Positions 18,330 through 29,137 are shown, counted from the first letter of the stretch. The stretch is 64,000 nt of DNA from Mitsuaria sp. WAJ17 (GCF_014174515.1 NZ_JACJUG010000016.1:1-64000); one strand, 5' to 3'. Translations and numbers: made by a program. The notes: generated from the letters alone by a model not told the origin.

Positions 18330-19472
18330 ATGGCATTGATCCGCTTCGTCAATCCCGTCTACCTTGACGCTGGCGCGCGGCTGCGCCTGGGCGAGGAGGC
18401 GCGTGCGCTGGGCTTTCGCAAGCCCCTGGTCATCACGGATCGAGGCGTGCGGGCCGCGGGCGTGCTGGACCTCGCGCTGGAAGGCCTCTGGGGCTGGCCG
18501 ATGGCCATCTACGACGGCACCCCTGGCAACCCGACCGAGGCAGCGGTTCGCGAGGCCTGGCGGTGCTGGCGCGACGAGGCCTGCGATGGCTTGATAGCCA
18601 TCGGCGGCGGCTCCAGCATCGACCTGGCCAAGGGCCTGGCCCTGAGGGCCACGCACGAGGGGCCGCTGCACCACTACGCCACCATCGAGGGCGGCAGCGA
18701 GCGCATCGGCCCGCAGGCCCTGGCGTTGATCGCCGTCCCGACGACGGCAGGCACAGGCAGCGAGGTGGCGCGCGGCTCCCTGCTGATCACGGACGATGGC
18801 CGCAAACTGGGCTTCCACTCCTGGCACCTGCTGCCGCGCCTGGCCTTGTGCGACCCCATGCTCACCCAGGCCCTGCCACCAGGCCTGACGGCCGCGACGG
18901 GCATGGACGCCCTCGCCCATTGCCTGGAGACCTTCATGTCGGCGGCCTTCAACCCGGTGGCTGACGGCATCGCGCTGGAGGGTCTGCGTCGGGGCTGGGC
19001 GACCATCGAGCGGGCGGTCCACGAGGGCAGCGATCTTGACGCGCGCCTGCAGATGATGTGCGCCAGCGCCATGGGCGCCATGGCCTTCCAGAAGGGGCTG
19101 GGCTGCGTTCATTCGCTGAGCCATGCCATCGGCGGGCTGCATCCGAAGGCGCACCATGGCACCCTCAACGCGATCTTCCTGCCAGCGGTGCTGCGCTTCA
19201 ATGCCGGCCATCCGAGCCTGCTGGCCGACGAAAAGCTGTCACGCCTGGCCCAGGCCATGGGTTTGCCGAACGCGGCCCCCGATGCCCTGGCCGAGGCCTT
19301 GCGCCAGCGCACGCAGGACCTGGCCCTGCCCACGCGGCTGTCCGACATGGGCTTGGACTTGGCGGATGCCGATCTCATCATCGAACGGGCATTGAAGGAT
19401 CACTGCCATGGGACCAATCCGAGAGCAGCAAGTGCCGAAGATTACGCGGGCCTGTTGGAAGCCTGTGCCTGA
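18330..19472 (+). CDS. iron-containing alcohol dehydrogenase
   Basis: Group III NAD(P)-dependent alcohol dehydrogenase, 380 residues. Cofactor motif GGGSSIDLAKG (about 98-108), TTAGTGSEVARGSLL, and metal ligands in ATGMDALAHCLE, CVHSLSHAIGG and HPKAHHGTLNA. The substrate is not clear (4-hydroxybutyrate, maleylacetate and short alcohols are used in the family). The ATG at 18330 begins MALIRFVNPVY; the open frame upstream overlaps the divergent esterase. It faces aceA, with a terminator between. Confidence 0.88.
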   Translation: MALIRFVNPVYLDAGARLRLGEEARALGFRKPLVITDRGVRAAGVLDLALEGLWGWPMAIYDGTPGNPTEAAVREAWRCWRDEACDGLIAIGGGSSIDLAKGLALRATHEGPLHHYATIEGGSERIGPQALALIAVPTTAGTGSEVARGSLLITDDGRKLGFHSWHLLPRLALCDPMLTQALPPGLTAATGMDALAHCLETFMSAAFNPVADGIALEGLRRGWATIERAVHEGSDLDARLQMMCASAMGAMAFQKGLGCVHSLSHAIGGLHPKAHHGTLNAIFLPAVLRFNAGHPSLLADEKLSRLAQAMGLPNAAPDALAEALRQRTQDLALPTRLSDMGLDLADADLIIERALKDHCHGTNPRAASAEDYAGLLEACA

Positions 19473-19610
19473 CGGCGAGCCGGCGGTGTGATCGCCGGCA
19501 GTTGGCCCACGCGAGCCCCCCTGACGGCAGACCGAGCGCCCGCCTGGCCGCGGGCGAGCACGCAAGGGGTCCCCCGGCACGCGGCTCCGTCTGCTCTCGG
19601 GAAATTGAAA

Positions 19611-19638
19611 AGGCCTGACACCTCGCGGGGTCAGGCCT
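19611..19638 (-). terminator. rho-independent terminator of aceA
   Basis: The stem AGGCCTGAC / GTCAGGCCT (19611-19619, 19630-19638) encloses a 10-base loop. On the minus strand it is followed by TTTTCAATTTC. It lies between convergent alcohol dehydrogenase and isocitrate lyase genes and may serve both. Confidence 0.75.
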
Positions 19639-19684
19639 TGCCTGCTGGCGATGAAACGCCCGGGCTCGAGCCGGGCATTCCAGA

Positions 19685-20983
<1,299 letters not shown>

Positions 20984-21389
20984 GCTTAGCTCCTGGTGAG
21001 ATGTGAAAACGAAGAACTCGTTGGACTCAAATCTAGGGCCTGGCCAGCCCTTTGTGGTGACTTATGTCTTATATAAGACTAAAAATCTTTTCTTTCCAAA
21101 TCAATGACTTAGATACAGCATTCCGTATTGCAAAACGATCTTTACCATCATGAGAAATCTTGCTGCATTGCAGCAGGTGCTCTTTTTGCGATCTGAAATG
21201 CCAATTGCGCATCGTGAAATATTGAGGCCAACACAGCAGCGTCAGCCAGCTCCATTGCACAGTGCGGGATAGCAAGGCGCAGCGGGTGCCTGCCGCGCTG
21301 CCCTTGGGCATTGCGGATTTCATATTGCGGCACCCCTATCCCTCTGAACCCCGTCGCAGGCAAGCCCACGCAACGCCGCGGCAGGAAAA
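20984..21389. other. AT-rich aceA control region, no gene
   Basis: This stretch is much richer in A+T than its surroundings. Reading toward aceA it shows TTGGAA, 17 bases, then TTATAT as a possible promoter, the palindrome at 21066-21079, and a further imperfect inverted repeat TGCTGC-ATT-GCAGCA at about 21162-21176. No credible ORF is present. Confidence 0.5.
21066..21079. promoter_or_regulatory. perfect palindrome GTCTTATATAAGAC upstream of aceA
   Basis: A 14-base perfect palindrome about 85 bases before the aceA start, overlapping the predicted -10 (TTATAT, minus strand). This is the position of a repressor operator. Which regulator binds is unknown; GntR- or IclR-type carbon regulators are candidates. 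Confidence 0.5.
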
Positions 21390-21417
21390 AGCCCCCAGGC
21401 CGTTCGGCGTGGGGGCT
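21390..21417 (-). terminator. terminator of the TRAP binding-protein gene
   Basis: The stem AGCCCCC / GGGGGCT has a 14-base loop and, on the minus strand, is followed by TTTTTCC, about 40 bases after the stop codon. Confidence 0.8.
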
Positions 21418-21456
21418 GGCGTGGCCGGTCGAACGCCCGCGGGCGCAAGGGCCGAC

Positions 21457-22539
21457 TCAGAGCTTCTGGGCCTGCATGAAGTCGTCGAAGCCTGCCTCGG
21501 CGAAGCGGAACCACAGATTCTGGTCGCGGCGGAAAGCAGACAGATCCTCGTAGACCTTCTTCCAGTTCGGGTTCTTGGCCGACAGCTCACTGTAGATGGC
21601 CATGGATTCCTTGAAAGCCAGGTCCATCACGTCGCGTGGGAACTTGAAGAGCTTGGTGCCCGAACCCACGAGACTCTTGAGGGCCTGCGGATTCTTGGCG
21701 TCGTACTTGGCCTGCATGTCGATGTGGGCCTGGGCGGCCGCGCATTCCACGATAGCCTTGTACTCGGCGCTCAGGCCGTCGTAGGCCTTGGTGTTGATGT
21801 AGAAGTCCAGCTGCGGGCCGCCTTCCCACCAGCCGGGGTAGTAGTAGTTCGGTGCGACCTTGTTGAAGCCCAGCTTCTGGTCATCATAGGGGCCGACCCA
21901 CTCGGCGGCATCGATGGTGCCCTTTTCCAGCGCGGAATAGATTTCACCACCCGGAATGTTCTGCGGTACACCGCCCATGCGCTCCAGCACACGGCCGGCA
22001 AAGCCGCCGATGCGCATCTTCATGCCCTTGATGTCGGCCACGGACTTGATTTCCTTGCGATACCAGCCGCCCATCTGCGCACCGGTATTGCCACCCAGGA
22101 AATTGATGATGTTGTAGTTGCGATAGAACTCGCGCATCAGCTTCAGGCCGTTGCCTTCCACCATCCAGGCCGACATCTGGCGGCTGTTCAGGCCGAAGGG
22201 AATGGCACAACCCAGGGCGAAGGTTTCGTCCTTGCCGAAGAAATAGTAGGGCGCCGTATGCGCCATCTCTACGGTGCCGTTTTGCACACCATCCACCACG
22301 CCGAAGGGAGGCATCAGCTCGCCACCGGCGTGCACGGAGATCTGGAACTTGCCACCGGTCATCTCCGAAACCTTCTTCGCGAAGACATCGGCAGCGCCAA
22401 AAATAGTGTCCAGGGACTTGGGAAAACTGGATGCCAAGCGCCAGCGGATATTCGCTTGCGCATGCACGATGGCCGGTGCCGAAGCGGCTGCCAGAACACC
22501 TGCCAGGCCAGCCTGCTTCACGAAGGAACGACGTTCCAT
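21457..22539 (-). CDS. TRAP transporter substrate-binding protein (DctP family)
   Basis: Periplasmic binding protein of 360 residues. A twin-arginine-type signal (MERRSFVKQAGLAGVLAAAS) is followed by a DctP/TakP-like domain: LASSFPKSLDTIFGAADVFA, GGELMPPFGVVDGVQNG, KIRGMKMRIGG-like segment SVADIKGMKMRIGGFAG with the substrate-binding Arg, and WVGPYDDQKLGFNKVA. The last block resembles TakP-type 2-oxoacid binders. No DctQ/DctM membrane genes are adjacent, so it is an orphan subunit. It has its own terminator. Confidence 0.88.
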   Translation of the reverse strand: MERRSFVKQAGLAGVLAAASAPAIVHAQANIRWRLASSFPKSLDTIFGAADVFAKKVSEMTGGKFQISVHAGGELMPPFGVVDGVQNGTVEMAHTAPYYFFGKDETFALGCAIPFGLNSRQMSAWMVEGNGLKLMREFYRNYNIINFLGGNTGAQMGGWYRKEIKSVADIKGMKMRIGGFAGRVLERMGGVPQNIPGGEIYSALEKGTIDAAEWVGPYDDQKLGFNKVAPNYYYPGWWEGGPQLDFYINTKAYDGLSAEYKAIVECAAAQAHIDMQAKYDAKNPQALKSLVGSGTKLFKFPRDVMDLAFKESMAIYSELSAKNPNWKKVYEDLSAFRRDQNLWFRFAEAGFDDFMQAQKL

Positions 22540-22655
22540 ACACGACTCCTAGAAAAGTGGTCAAACGCGGGGAAAATCCCGGGTCGAAAATGATTCTAGG
22601 AGTGCCCCTCCTGGGTGCTGACAGGTACAAACCCGTGAAATGGCGCACGATGGAG

Positions 22656-22669
22656 GCACGATTTCGTGC
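22656..22669. promoter_or_regulatory. inverted repeat GCACGA-TT-TCGTGC
   Basis: Perfect 6-base arms with a 2-base spacer, about 120 bases upstream of the TRAP binding-protein start. A third half-site (GCACGA at 22645-22650) precedes it. A possible operator for the binding-protein gene. Confidence 0.35.
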
Positions 22670-22740
22670 GTGACCCGCACAGTCTGAAAACAGGCTGAAA
22701 CGAGGCTTTCACGAAACTGATTTCCTGGCGCCCCGCCAGC

Positions 22741-22771
22741 AAAAAAACCGCACAAAGCTGTCCACATGCGG
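22741..22771 (-). terminator. probable terminator of pmbA
   Basis: The short stem CCGCA / TGCGG (22748-22752, 22767-22771) is followed on the minus strand by seven T (22741-22747), about 25 bases after the pmbA stop. Confidence 0.55.
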
Positions 22772-22794
22772 GCTGGCAGCAGTGGCCCGGACGC

Positions 22795-24204
22795 TCAGGC
22801 GCCCGCCAGTTTCATGCGCGAGACCAGCATCGAGCCGACGGACTTGCTGCCCAGCGTGTAGACGTCGTTGCCGATGCCGACGATGTCCTTGAACATCTGG
22901 CGCACATTGCCAGCAATGGTCACCTCATGGACAGGGAAGGCGATCTCGCCGTTCTCGACCCAGTAGCCGCTGGCGCCACGGGAGTAGTCGCCGGTGACGT
23001 AGTTGACGCCCTGCCCCATCAGCTCGGTCACGAAGAGACCGCGGCCCAGGCGGCGCAGCATGGTGGGGAGGTCGTCGCCGGGCGCGGTGTTGCGGCTGCT
23101 CATGCGCAGATTGTGCGAGCCGCCGGCATGGCCGGTGGTGCGCAGACCCAGCTTGCGGGCCGAGTAGGTCGACAGGAAGTAGCCCTGCAACACACCGGCC
23201 TCGACCACGGTGCGGGGCCGGGTGATCACGCCTTCGTCGTCGAAGGGCGTGCTGCCCTTGCCCTTGGGTTCGTGCGGGTCCTCATGCACATCGATGTGCG
23301 GAGCCAGCACCGGCGTGCCCAGACTGTCCAGCAGGAAACTGGCCTTGCGGTACAGCGCACCGCCGCTGGTAGCCTGAACCAGCGCGCCTAGCAGGCCAGC
23401 TGCCACGGTCGATTCAAACAGCACCGGCACTTCGGCAGTCTTGACACGACGGGCCTTCAGCCGAGACAGGGCCCGCTCAGCGGCATAGCGGCCGATGGCC
23501 TCGGGCGAGGCCAGATCAGCGGCCGAGCGCATGGAGCTGTACCAGGCATCGCGCTGCATGCCCGCGCCGCGGCCCGCGATGGGCGCGACAGACAGGGTGT
23601 GGCGCGAGCTGGCATAGCCGGCCATGAAGCCGCGCGTGTTGCCGGCGATGAAATGCGACTGCTGGGCGGACACGGCCGCGCCCTCGGAGTTCGTGATGCG
23701 CGGATCGGTGGCGAAGCAGGCCGCCTCGCAGCGCAGGGCCAGCTGGGCGGCGGTTTCGGCGTCCAGGTCCCAGGGGTGGAAGAGGTCCAGTTCGGGGCGC
23801 TGGCTGGCGTCGAGGGCCAGGTCTTGCTCATCCGGCAGGCCGGCGAAGGCATCCTCGGCGGTGAAGCGGGCGATGTCGAAGGCCGCGCGCACCGTGTCCT
23901 TGAGGGCTTGCGGCGAGAAGTCGGAGGTGCTGGCATTGCCGCGGCGCTGGCCCAGGTAGACCGAAATGCCCAGGGTCTTGTCGCGGTTGCGCTCGACATT
24001 CTCCAGCTCGCCCCGCCGCACCGAGACTGACAGGCCGCAGCCCTCGGAGACCTCGGCGCCGGCGTCGCTGGCGCCCAGGCGGCGCGCCTCGTTCAGGGCA
24101 TCCTCCACCAGCTGGCGGAACTGATCCTGGCTGTAGGCAAAGCCGTGGACGGCATGTGCGCTGGAGGCGGGGGTCTCGGTGGTCTTGGCGGTGGTGTTGG
24201 ACAT
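22795..24204 (-). CDS. pmbA: metalloprotease PmbA/TldE
   Basis: Subunit of the TldD/TldE (PmbA) protease, which matures peptides such as microcins and degrades unfolded short proteins; 469 residues. Family regions seen include SVSVRRGELENVERNRDKTL, GNASTSDFSPQAL, TGHAGGSHNLRM and GASGYWVENGEIAFPVHEVT. TldE itself lacks the HExxxH zinc site, as here. The ATG at 24204 is the family-like start (MSNTTAKTTETPASS); the frame stays open to 24957 across yjgA. It is divergent from yjgA, a common arrangement. Confidence 0.92.
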   Translation of the reverse strand: MSNTTAKTTETPASSAHAVHGFAYSQDQFRQLVEDALNEARRLGASDAGAEVSEGCGLSVSVRRGELENVERNRDKTLGISVYLGQRRGNASTSDFSPQALKDTVRAAFDIARFTAEDAFAGLPDEQDLALDASQRPELDLFHPWDLDAETAAQLALRCEAACFATDPRITNSEGAAVSAQQSHFIAGNTRGFMAGYASSRHTLSVAPIAGRGAGMQRDAWYSSMRSAADLASPEAIGRYAAERALSRLKARRVKTAEVPVLFESTVAAGLLGALVQATSGGALYRKASFLLDSLGTPVLAPHIDVHEDPHEPKGKGSTPFDDEGVITRPRTVVEAGVLQGYFLSTYSARKLGLRTTGHAGGSHNLRMSSRNTAPGDDLPTMLRRLGRGLFVTELMGQGVNYVTGDYSRGASGYWVENGEIAFPVHEVTIAGNVRQMFKDIVGIGNDVYTLGSKSVGSMLVSRMKLAGA

Positions 24205-24324
24205 GGGCGGCGATGGGGTCTGTCCGGCGGATGGCCGGGGTGGGCGACTATCATACGAGTCTTGGCGCCCCGCCGCCCGCAGTACGCGGACCCCTCGGGA
24301 ATGCCCCTGCCGTATCGAGCACCC

Positions 24325-24897
24325 ATGCACCATTCCTACGACGACACCGGCGCTGACGACGACTTCAGCCGCCCCAGCAAGAGCCAGCTCAAGCGTGACA
24401 TGCACGATCTGCAGTCCCTGGGCGAGGACCTGCTGACCCTGCCCGCCAGCCGCCTGGAGCCGCTGAACCTGCCCGAGATCCTGCTGGACGCCATCAAGGC
24501 CGCCAAGAAGATCAGCAATTTCGAGGGGCGCCGCCGGCAGATGCAGTACATCGGCAAGCTGATGCGCAAGATCGATGCCGAGCCCGTTCGCCAGGCCGTG
24601 GCCGACTTCAAGCTGGGCCGAGCCCAGGACAGCCTCACCCTGCACGAAAGCGAAGCCTGGCGCGAGCGCCTGCTGGCGCAGGATGATGCCCTGCAGGACT
24701 TCATCGGCCAGCATCCGGGCGTGGATGTCCAACAGCTGCGCAGCCTCGTGCGCGCCGCACGCAAGGACGCCTCGGCCGCCCCCGAGCAGCGCAGCGGGCG
24801 CGCCTTCCGCGAGCTCTTTCAGTTCATCAAGGCCGAGGCCATGCGCATGGCGCAGGATTCCTCCGCCGAAGGGCTGGAGGGTGACGGCGATGAGTGA
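24325..24897 (+). CDS. yjgA: ribosome-associated protein YjgA (DUF615)
   Basis: A 190-residue DUF615 protein linked to late 50S assembly. The conserved SKSQLKRDMHDLQSLGEDLL block, IKAAKKISNFEGRRRQMQYI and KLMRKID are visible. The start is uncertain: ATG at 24325 (MHHSYDD) is used, but ATG at 24301 adds only eight residues. It overlaps mog by eight bases. Confidence 0.9.
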   Translation: MHHSYDDTGADDDFSRPSKSQLKRDMHDLQSLGEDLLTLPASRLEPLNLPEILLDAIKAAKKISNFEGRRRQMQYIGKLMRKIDAEPVRQAVADFKLGRAQDSLTLHESEAWRERLLAQDDALQDFIGQHPGVDVQQLRSLVRAARKDASAAPEQRSGRAFRELFQFIKAEAMRMAQDSSAEGLEGDGDE

Positions 24898-25498
24898 GGC
24901 ATCCGTCTTCGAGCCGGTCCGCATCGGCATCGTCTCCATCTCGGACCGGGCCTCCACCGGCGTCTACGAGGACCAGGGGCTGCCCGCGCTGAAGGACTGG
25001 CTGGGCCAGGCCCTGCTCAATCCACTGCACTTCGAGGCGCGCCTGATCCCCGACGAGCGAGCGCAGATCGCCGCCACGCTGCGCGAGCTGGTTGATGAGG
25101 CCCGCTGCGACCTGGTGCTGACCACCGGCGGCACCGGCCCCGCCCCGCGCGACGTGACGCCCGAGGCCACGCTGGACGTGGCCGATCGCGAGATGCCCGG
25201 CTTCGGTGAGCAGATGCGCCAGATCTCCCTGCGCTTCGTGCCCACGGCCATCCTCTCGCGACAAACGGCCATCATCCGGGGCAAGGCGCTGATTCTCAAC
25301 CTCCCCGGCCAGCCCAAGAGCATCGCCGAGACACTGGAAGGCTTGAAGTCACCCACGGGCGAGGTGGTGGTGAGCGGCATCTTCGCCGCCGTCCCCTATT
25401 GCATCGACCTCATCGGCGGCCCCTACCTGGAAACTCGCGAGGACCGCATCAAGGCCTTCCGGCCGAAGAACGCTGTGCGCGTGCGGCCCCAGGCCTGA
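24890..25498 (+). CDS. mog: molybdopterin adenylyltransferase
   Basis: Adenylates molybdopterin before molybdenum insertion; 202 residues. MoCF motifs: IGIVSISDRASTG at the start, TTGGTGPAPRDVTPEAT (about 79-95) and LNLPGQPKSIAETL. The ATG at 24890 lies inside the end of yjgA, so the pair is coupled. A MobA-like nucleotidyltransferase is encoded at 28348. Confidence 0.93.
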   Translation: MSEASVFEPVRIGIVSISDRASTGVYEDQGLPALKDWLGQALLNPLHFEARLIPDERAQIAATLRELVDEARCDLVLTTGGTGPAPRDVTPEATLDVADREMPGFGEQMRQISLRFVPTAILSRQTAIIRGKALILNLPGQPKSIAETLEGLKSPTGEVVVSGIFAAVPYCIDLIGGPYLETREDRIKAFRPKNAVRVRPQA

Positions 25499-25525
25499 AC
25501 GGCGCTCCCGATGCCTGCACCTTGA

Positions 25526-25549
25526 AAAGGGCGCCACTTGGCGCCCTTT
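25526..25549. terminator. bidirectional terminator between mog and cysE
   Basis: A perfect 10-base stem, AAAGGGCGCC / GGCGCCCTTT (25526-25535, 25540-25549), with a 4-base loop. T-rich bases follow on both strands between the convergent genes. Confidence 0.85.
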
Positions 25550-25568
25550 GTCATTGGCGTGGCCCGCC

Positions 25569-26336
25569 CTACTTGACCAGGCGGCTCAGCGAGGCCGCGT
25601 CAAAGCACTCGTCCTGCTGGGCGTCCTTTGGCACGCAGTCGCTGCGCTGGGTCTCGGAGAGCTTGGCGATGGCCTGCCACAGCAGCGCGATCTGGTGCTC
25701 GTGGCCGGCGGCGTTGTCGATCAGGCCCTTCATGGCCAAGGCCACGGGGTCGTCGCCCTGCGTGACCCCGTAGGCCGAGAAGCCCATGCGCGCCGCAGCG
25801 GCTTCGCGTTGGGCTTCGGCCTGGGCCTCGATGATGCGGGCCGGGTTGCCCACGGCCGTCGCGCCCGCGGGCACGGGCTTGGTCACCACCGCGCCCGAGC
25901 CGATGCGCGCGCCAGCACCCACGGTGAAGCCGCCCAGCACGCAGGCATTGGCGCCCACGATCACGCCGGGCTCCAGCGTCGGATGCCGCTTGGCGCCCTT
26001 CACCAGCGAGGTGCCGCCCAGGGTCACGCCCTGGTAGATGGTGCAGCCCTCGCCGATCTCGGCCATCTCGCCGATCACGATACCCATGCCATGATCGATG
26101 AAGACCCGGCGTGCGATGGTGGCGCCCGGGTGAATCTCAATGCCGGTCAGGAAACGCGACAGGTGCGAGATGAAGCGCCCCAGCCATTTGAAGCCATGCT
26201 TCCAGCACCAATGGGCCCGCCGGTGCAACACGAGTGCATGCAGGCCGGGATAACAAGTCAGCACCTCCCAGCTGCTGCGCGCGGCGGGGTCGCGCTCAAG
26301 AATCAGCTGAATGTCTTCACGAAGGCGCTTGAACAT
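25569..26336 (-). CDS. cysE: serine O-acetyltransferase
   Basis: First step of cysteine synthesis from serine; 255 residues. Helical N-terminus ([20 protein letters not shown]), then a left-handed beta-helix of hexapeptide repeats with catalytic His in [19 protein letters not shown] and NPARIIE. The C-terminal extension after about 190 is longer than in E. coli CysE and contains the tail expected to carry cysteine feedback; it ends [10 protein letters not shown]. Confidence 0.93.
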   Translation of the reverse strand: MFKRLREDIQLILERDPAARSSWEVLTCYPGLHALVLHRRAHWCWKHGFKWLGRFISHLSRFLTGIEIHPGATIARRVFIDHGMGIVIGEMAEIGEGCTIYQGVTLGGTSLVKGAKRHPTLEPGVIVGANACVLGGFTVGAGARIGSGAVVTKPVPAGATAVGNPARIIEAQAEAQREAAAARMGFSAYGVTQGDDPVALAMKGLIDNAAGHEHQIALLWQAIAKLSETQRSDCVPKDAQQDECFDAASLSRLVK

Positions 26337-26420
26337 GGTGGCGATGCCGGGGGAGTCGTGAACAAGGGAGCGTCAGTGTAGCGGTGGGGGCTGGCGGCTG
26401 GCGGCGTGGGGAAATTGTTG

Positions 26421-27182
26421 TCAGTCCTCGCCCGCATCACCCCGGTGGCCTGACGGCGCCTGCAGGCGCAGCATGCTGCGGGCCATGCCGCGCAGGATGT
26501 GCACCTCCTCCTGCGTCAGTTGGGCGCGGTTGAAGAGCTGGTTGAGGCGCGGCATCAGCTTCTTGGGCGCCGCCGGGTCCAGGTAGCCAATGTGCTCCAG
26601 GGCCTCCTGCAGATGGCCCAGCAGGCCCTGCACCGCACGTCCATCGGCCAGCAGGGGATCGGCCGTGCGGGCCGCCACCTCAAAACCGCCCAGCGCCTGG
26701 CGCCACTCATAGGCCAACAGCTGCACGGCCTGGGAGAGGTTCAGCGAGCCATAGTCCGGATGGGTGGGAATGGAGAGCACGGCGTGGCAGCGGTAGACAT
26801 CCTCGTTGCTCATGCCGTAGCGCTCAGAGCCAAAGACCAGGCCCAGCGTGTGCCCCGAGGCCGCCAGCTCGGCAAAGAGAGGCCGCGGCGCGGAGGTGGG
26901 CGGGCCGAAGTCCCGCGGGGTCATGGCGGTCGCGCAGGCGTAGGTGACGCCCTCCAGCGCTTCCTCCAGCGTCTCCACGATGCGGGCGCGGGCCAGGATG
27001 TCGGCGGCACCGCTGGCCATGGCGATGGTGTCCTCCTGGCAGAGCACATCGGCAAAGCGCGGGCGCACCAGCACCAGCTCGGAGAAGCCCATGACCTTCA
27101 TGGCCCGCGCTGCCGCGCCCACGTTGCCGGGGTGGCTGGTCTGAATCAGGATAAATCGTGTGGATTCCACGCTGGCGGGCAT
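26421..27182 (-). CDS. trmJ: tRNA (cytidine/uridine-2'-O-)-methyltransferase TrmJ
   Basis: SPOUT-class methyltransferase acting on tRNA position 32; 253 residues. The motifs [37 protein letters not shown] and [15 protein letters not shown] form the knotted SAM site; a C-terminal extension ([20 protein letters not shown]) is typical of TrmJ. It is divergent from suhB, as in many proteobacteria. Confidence 0.92.
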   Translation of the reverse strand: MPASVESTRFILIQTSHPGNVGAAARAMKVMGFSELVLVRPRFADVLCQEDTIAMASGAADILARARIVETLEEALEGVTYACATAMTPRDFGPPTSAPRPLFAELAASGHTLGLVFGSERYGMSNEDVYRCHAVLSIPTHPDYGSLNLSQAVQLLAYEWRQALGGFEVAARTADPLLADGRAVQGLLGHLQEALEHIGYLDPAAPKKLMPRLNQLFNRAQLTQEEVHILRGMARSMLRLQAPSGHRGDAGED

Positions 27183-27318
27183 GAGCTTCTCGGCTAAAAT
27201 GGCGGATTATCCGCGCCGTGGATGCCACTGCCCAGCCGTGATGGCCGTGCCGCTGCTCCGCGCAGACGCCCTGCTCTTTTCCTTCGCCAGTCCACCTCTT
27301 TCGTTTGCAGGTTCACGC

Positions 27319-28293
27319 ATGACGCAAGCTTCTCTTCATCCCATGCTCAACGTCGCCATCAAGGCGGCCCGTGCAGCGGGATCCATCATCAATCGCGCCT
27401 CCCTGGACCTCGACATCCTCAAGATCAACAGCAAGTCGCCCAACGACTTCGTGACCGAGGTGGACCAGGCTGCCGAGCAGCTCATCATCGAGACCCTGCT
27501 GCAGGCCTATCCCGAGCACGGCATCCTTGCCGAAGAATCCGGCCGCGAGCACGGCAACAAGACCTCCGAATTCCAGTGGATCATCGACCCACTCGATGGC
27601 ACCACCAACTTCATTCACGGCTTCCCCGTCTATGCGGTGTCCATCGCACTGGCCCACCGCAACGTGGTCCAGCAGGCCGTGGTCTATGACCCGACCCGTA
27701 ATGACCTCTTCTACGCCACCAAGGGCCGCGGCGCCTACCTGAACGACCGCCGCCTGCGCGTGTCGCGCCGCACCCGCATGAGCGATGCACTCATCGGCAC
27801 GGGCTTCCCCTTCCGTCGCGGCGACAACTTCAAGCGCTACCTGAAGATGTTCGAAGCCGTGATGCAGGAATGCGCCGGCCTGCGCCGCCCGGGCGCCGCC
27901 GCACTGGACCTCTGCTACGTGGCCGCTGGCTACTACGACGCCTTCTTCGAGACCGGCCTGAACCCCTGGGACGTGGCGGCCGGTTCCCTGATCATTGCCG
28001 AGGCCGGCGGCCTGGTGGGCAACTTCACGGGCGAGGCCGACTTCCTGCACCAGCGGGAGATCGTCGCCGGCAACCCGCGCATCTACGGGCAGTTGGTCCA
28101 GATCCTCGCCCCCTACACCCGCGTGATCACGCAGGAAGCGCTGGACGAGGACGCCAGCAAGTCATCCGCCAAGCCTGCGGCTGATGCCAGCGCCGAAGTG
28201 GCCAGGAAGGTCGCCGCCGCCCCGGCCGAGCGCAAGCGCGGCCCGGTGCGCATCAAGAAGACCGACAAGAGCAGCGACGACGCCCCGATCTGA
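27319..28293 (+). CDS. suhB: inositol-1-monophosphatase SuhB
   Basis: Mg-dependent inositol phosphatase that in E. coli also acts in rRNA antitermination with NusB/NusG. 324 residues with [30 protein letters not shown] (metal site) and [19 protein letters not shown]. Residues from about 270 form an extra Lys/Ala-rich tail (ending [15 protein letters not shown]) not present in E. coli SuhB. The ATG at 27319 gives [20 protein letters not shown]. Confidence 0.94.
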   Translation: MTQASLHPMLNVAIKAARAAGSIINRASLDLDILKINSKSPNDFVTEVDQAAEQLIIETLLQAYPEHGILAEESGREHGNKTSEFQWIIDPLDGTTNFIHGFPVYAVSIALAHRNVVQQAVVYDPTRNDLFYATKGRGAYLNDRRLRVSRRTRMSDALIGTGFPFRRGDNFKRYLKMFEAVMQECAGLRRPGAAALDLCYVAAGYYDAFFETGLNPWDVAAGSLIIAEAGGLVGNFTGEADFLHQREIVAGNPRIYGQLVQILAPYTRVITQEALDEDASKSSAKPAADASAEVARKVAAAPAERKRGPVRIKKTDKSSDDAPI

Positions 28294-28316
28294 CCAACGC
28301 CACCCAAGACTCAAGG

Positions 28317-28347
28317 GCGCCCTCGATGCTTCGTCGGGGGCGCTTTT
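28317..28347 (+). terminator. terminator of suhB
   Basis: The stem GCGCCCTCGA / TCGGGGGCGC (one wobble) is followed by CTTTTT at 28342-28347, shortly after the suhB stop and before the convergent transferase gene. Confidence 0.75.
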
Positions 28348-29013
28348 TCATGTCCAGGTGCTGCCGATCGACGCCGCCCGGACGCCATGGTCCGGCAGGC
28401 CCGTGAGTTCCCGCTCGCGCAGGCGCTGCAGATCTTCCACGGTGTCCACGCTTTCCAGCACGCCGGGATCAGGCACCTCGATGCCCACCGCCGGGTAGCG
28501 CGCCACCAGGCGGCGTGCCCCCTCGTCCCCCTGCAGGCCGACCAGGTCTGAGTACAGCTCGGCCGAGAAGGCCAGGGGCTGGCCGCTGCGCCCCCTGTGC
28601 TGGGCAAAGGCCACGGCCTGCTCGCCCAGCCCATTGGCCACTGCACGCAGAGTGTCCGGGCAGACGCTGGGCATGTCGCCCGGCAGCAGGACCCATCCGG
28701 GCGCATCGCCGGTGGCGGAGACCCCAGCAGCGATGCTGTGCCCCATGCCCACAGGCAAGACCTGACCCTGCACGCCGCGCTCCGGCAGCACCACCAGCTG
28801 ATCCAGCCGCTGGACCAGGCTCTGCACCTGGTCCTGCATGGCTTGCGTCGTGACGATCACCCATGGCAGGCCCGCGGCCCGCACCTGGGCGACGGTTCGC
28901 TGCAGCACCGTCTCCCCAGCCTTCAGCTCTTGAAGGAGCTTGTGGCCGGGGCCTTTGAAGCGGCAGCCCTGTCCAGCGGCCAGCACGACGACAACAGGCC
29001 GTCGTTCATCCAT
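28348..29013 (-). CDS. MobA-like NTP transferase (MocA/YgfJ type)
   Basis: Nucleotidyltransferase of the molybdenum-cofactor cytidylyl/guanylyltransferase class, 221 residues. The signature VVVLAAGQGCRFKGPGHKLL lies at the N-terminus, with LLPGDMPSVCPDTL and GDEGARRLV following. The fold also occurs in CTP:molybdopterin cytidylyltransferase (MocA), the closest guess. ATG at 29013 has AAAAGGTG upstream; an ATG at 29031 would add six residues. A copy of the dispersed repeat lies within it (28752-28770). Confidence 0.8.
   Translation of the reverse strand: MDERRPVVVVLAAGQGCRFKGPGHKLLQELKAGETVLQRTVAQVRAAGLPWVIVTTQAMQDQVQSLVQRLDQLVVLPERGVQGQVLPVGMGHSIAAGVSATGDAPGWVLLPGDMPSVCPDTLRAVANGLGEQAVAFAQHRGRSGQPLAFSAELYSDLVGLQGDEGARRLVARYPAVGIEVPDPGVLESVDTVEDLQRLRERELTGLPDHGVRAASIGSTWT
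28752..28770 (-). repeat. dispersed CAGGCAAGACCTGACCCTG element inside the MobA-like gene
   Basis: A 19-base exact match to part of 2271-2290, here on the strand opposite to the coding strand (coding reads GQVLP). Confidence 0.5.
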
Positions 29014-29137
29014 TCGAATCACCTTTTTCATCTCGCCGCCTGTTTAGCGACTGTTGCCCTGCAGCATGCCTGCACCCCCCAGGGCGCCCCATAGGGAGCT
29101 TCACTTAAGGAGTTCCCGCCTGAGTGATACTCCCGGT

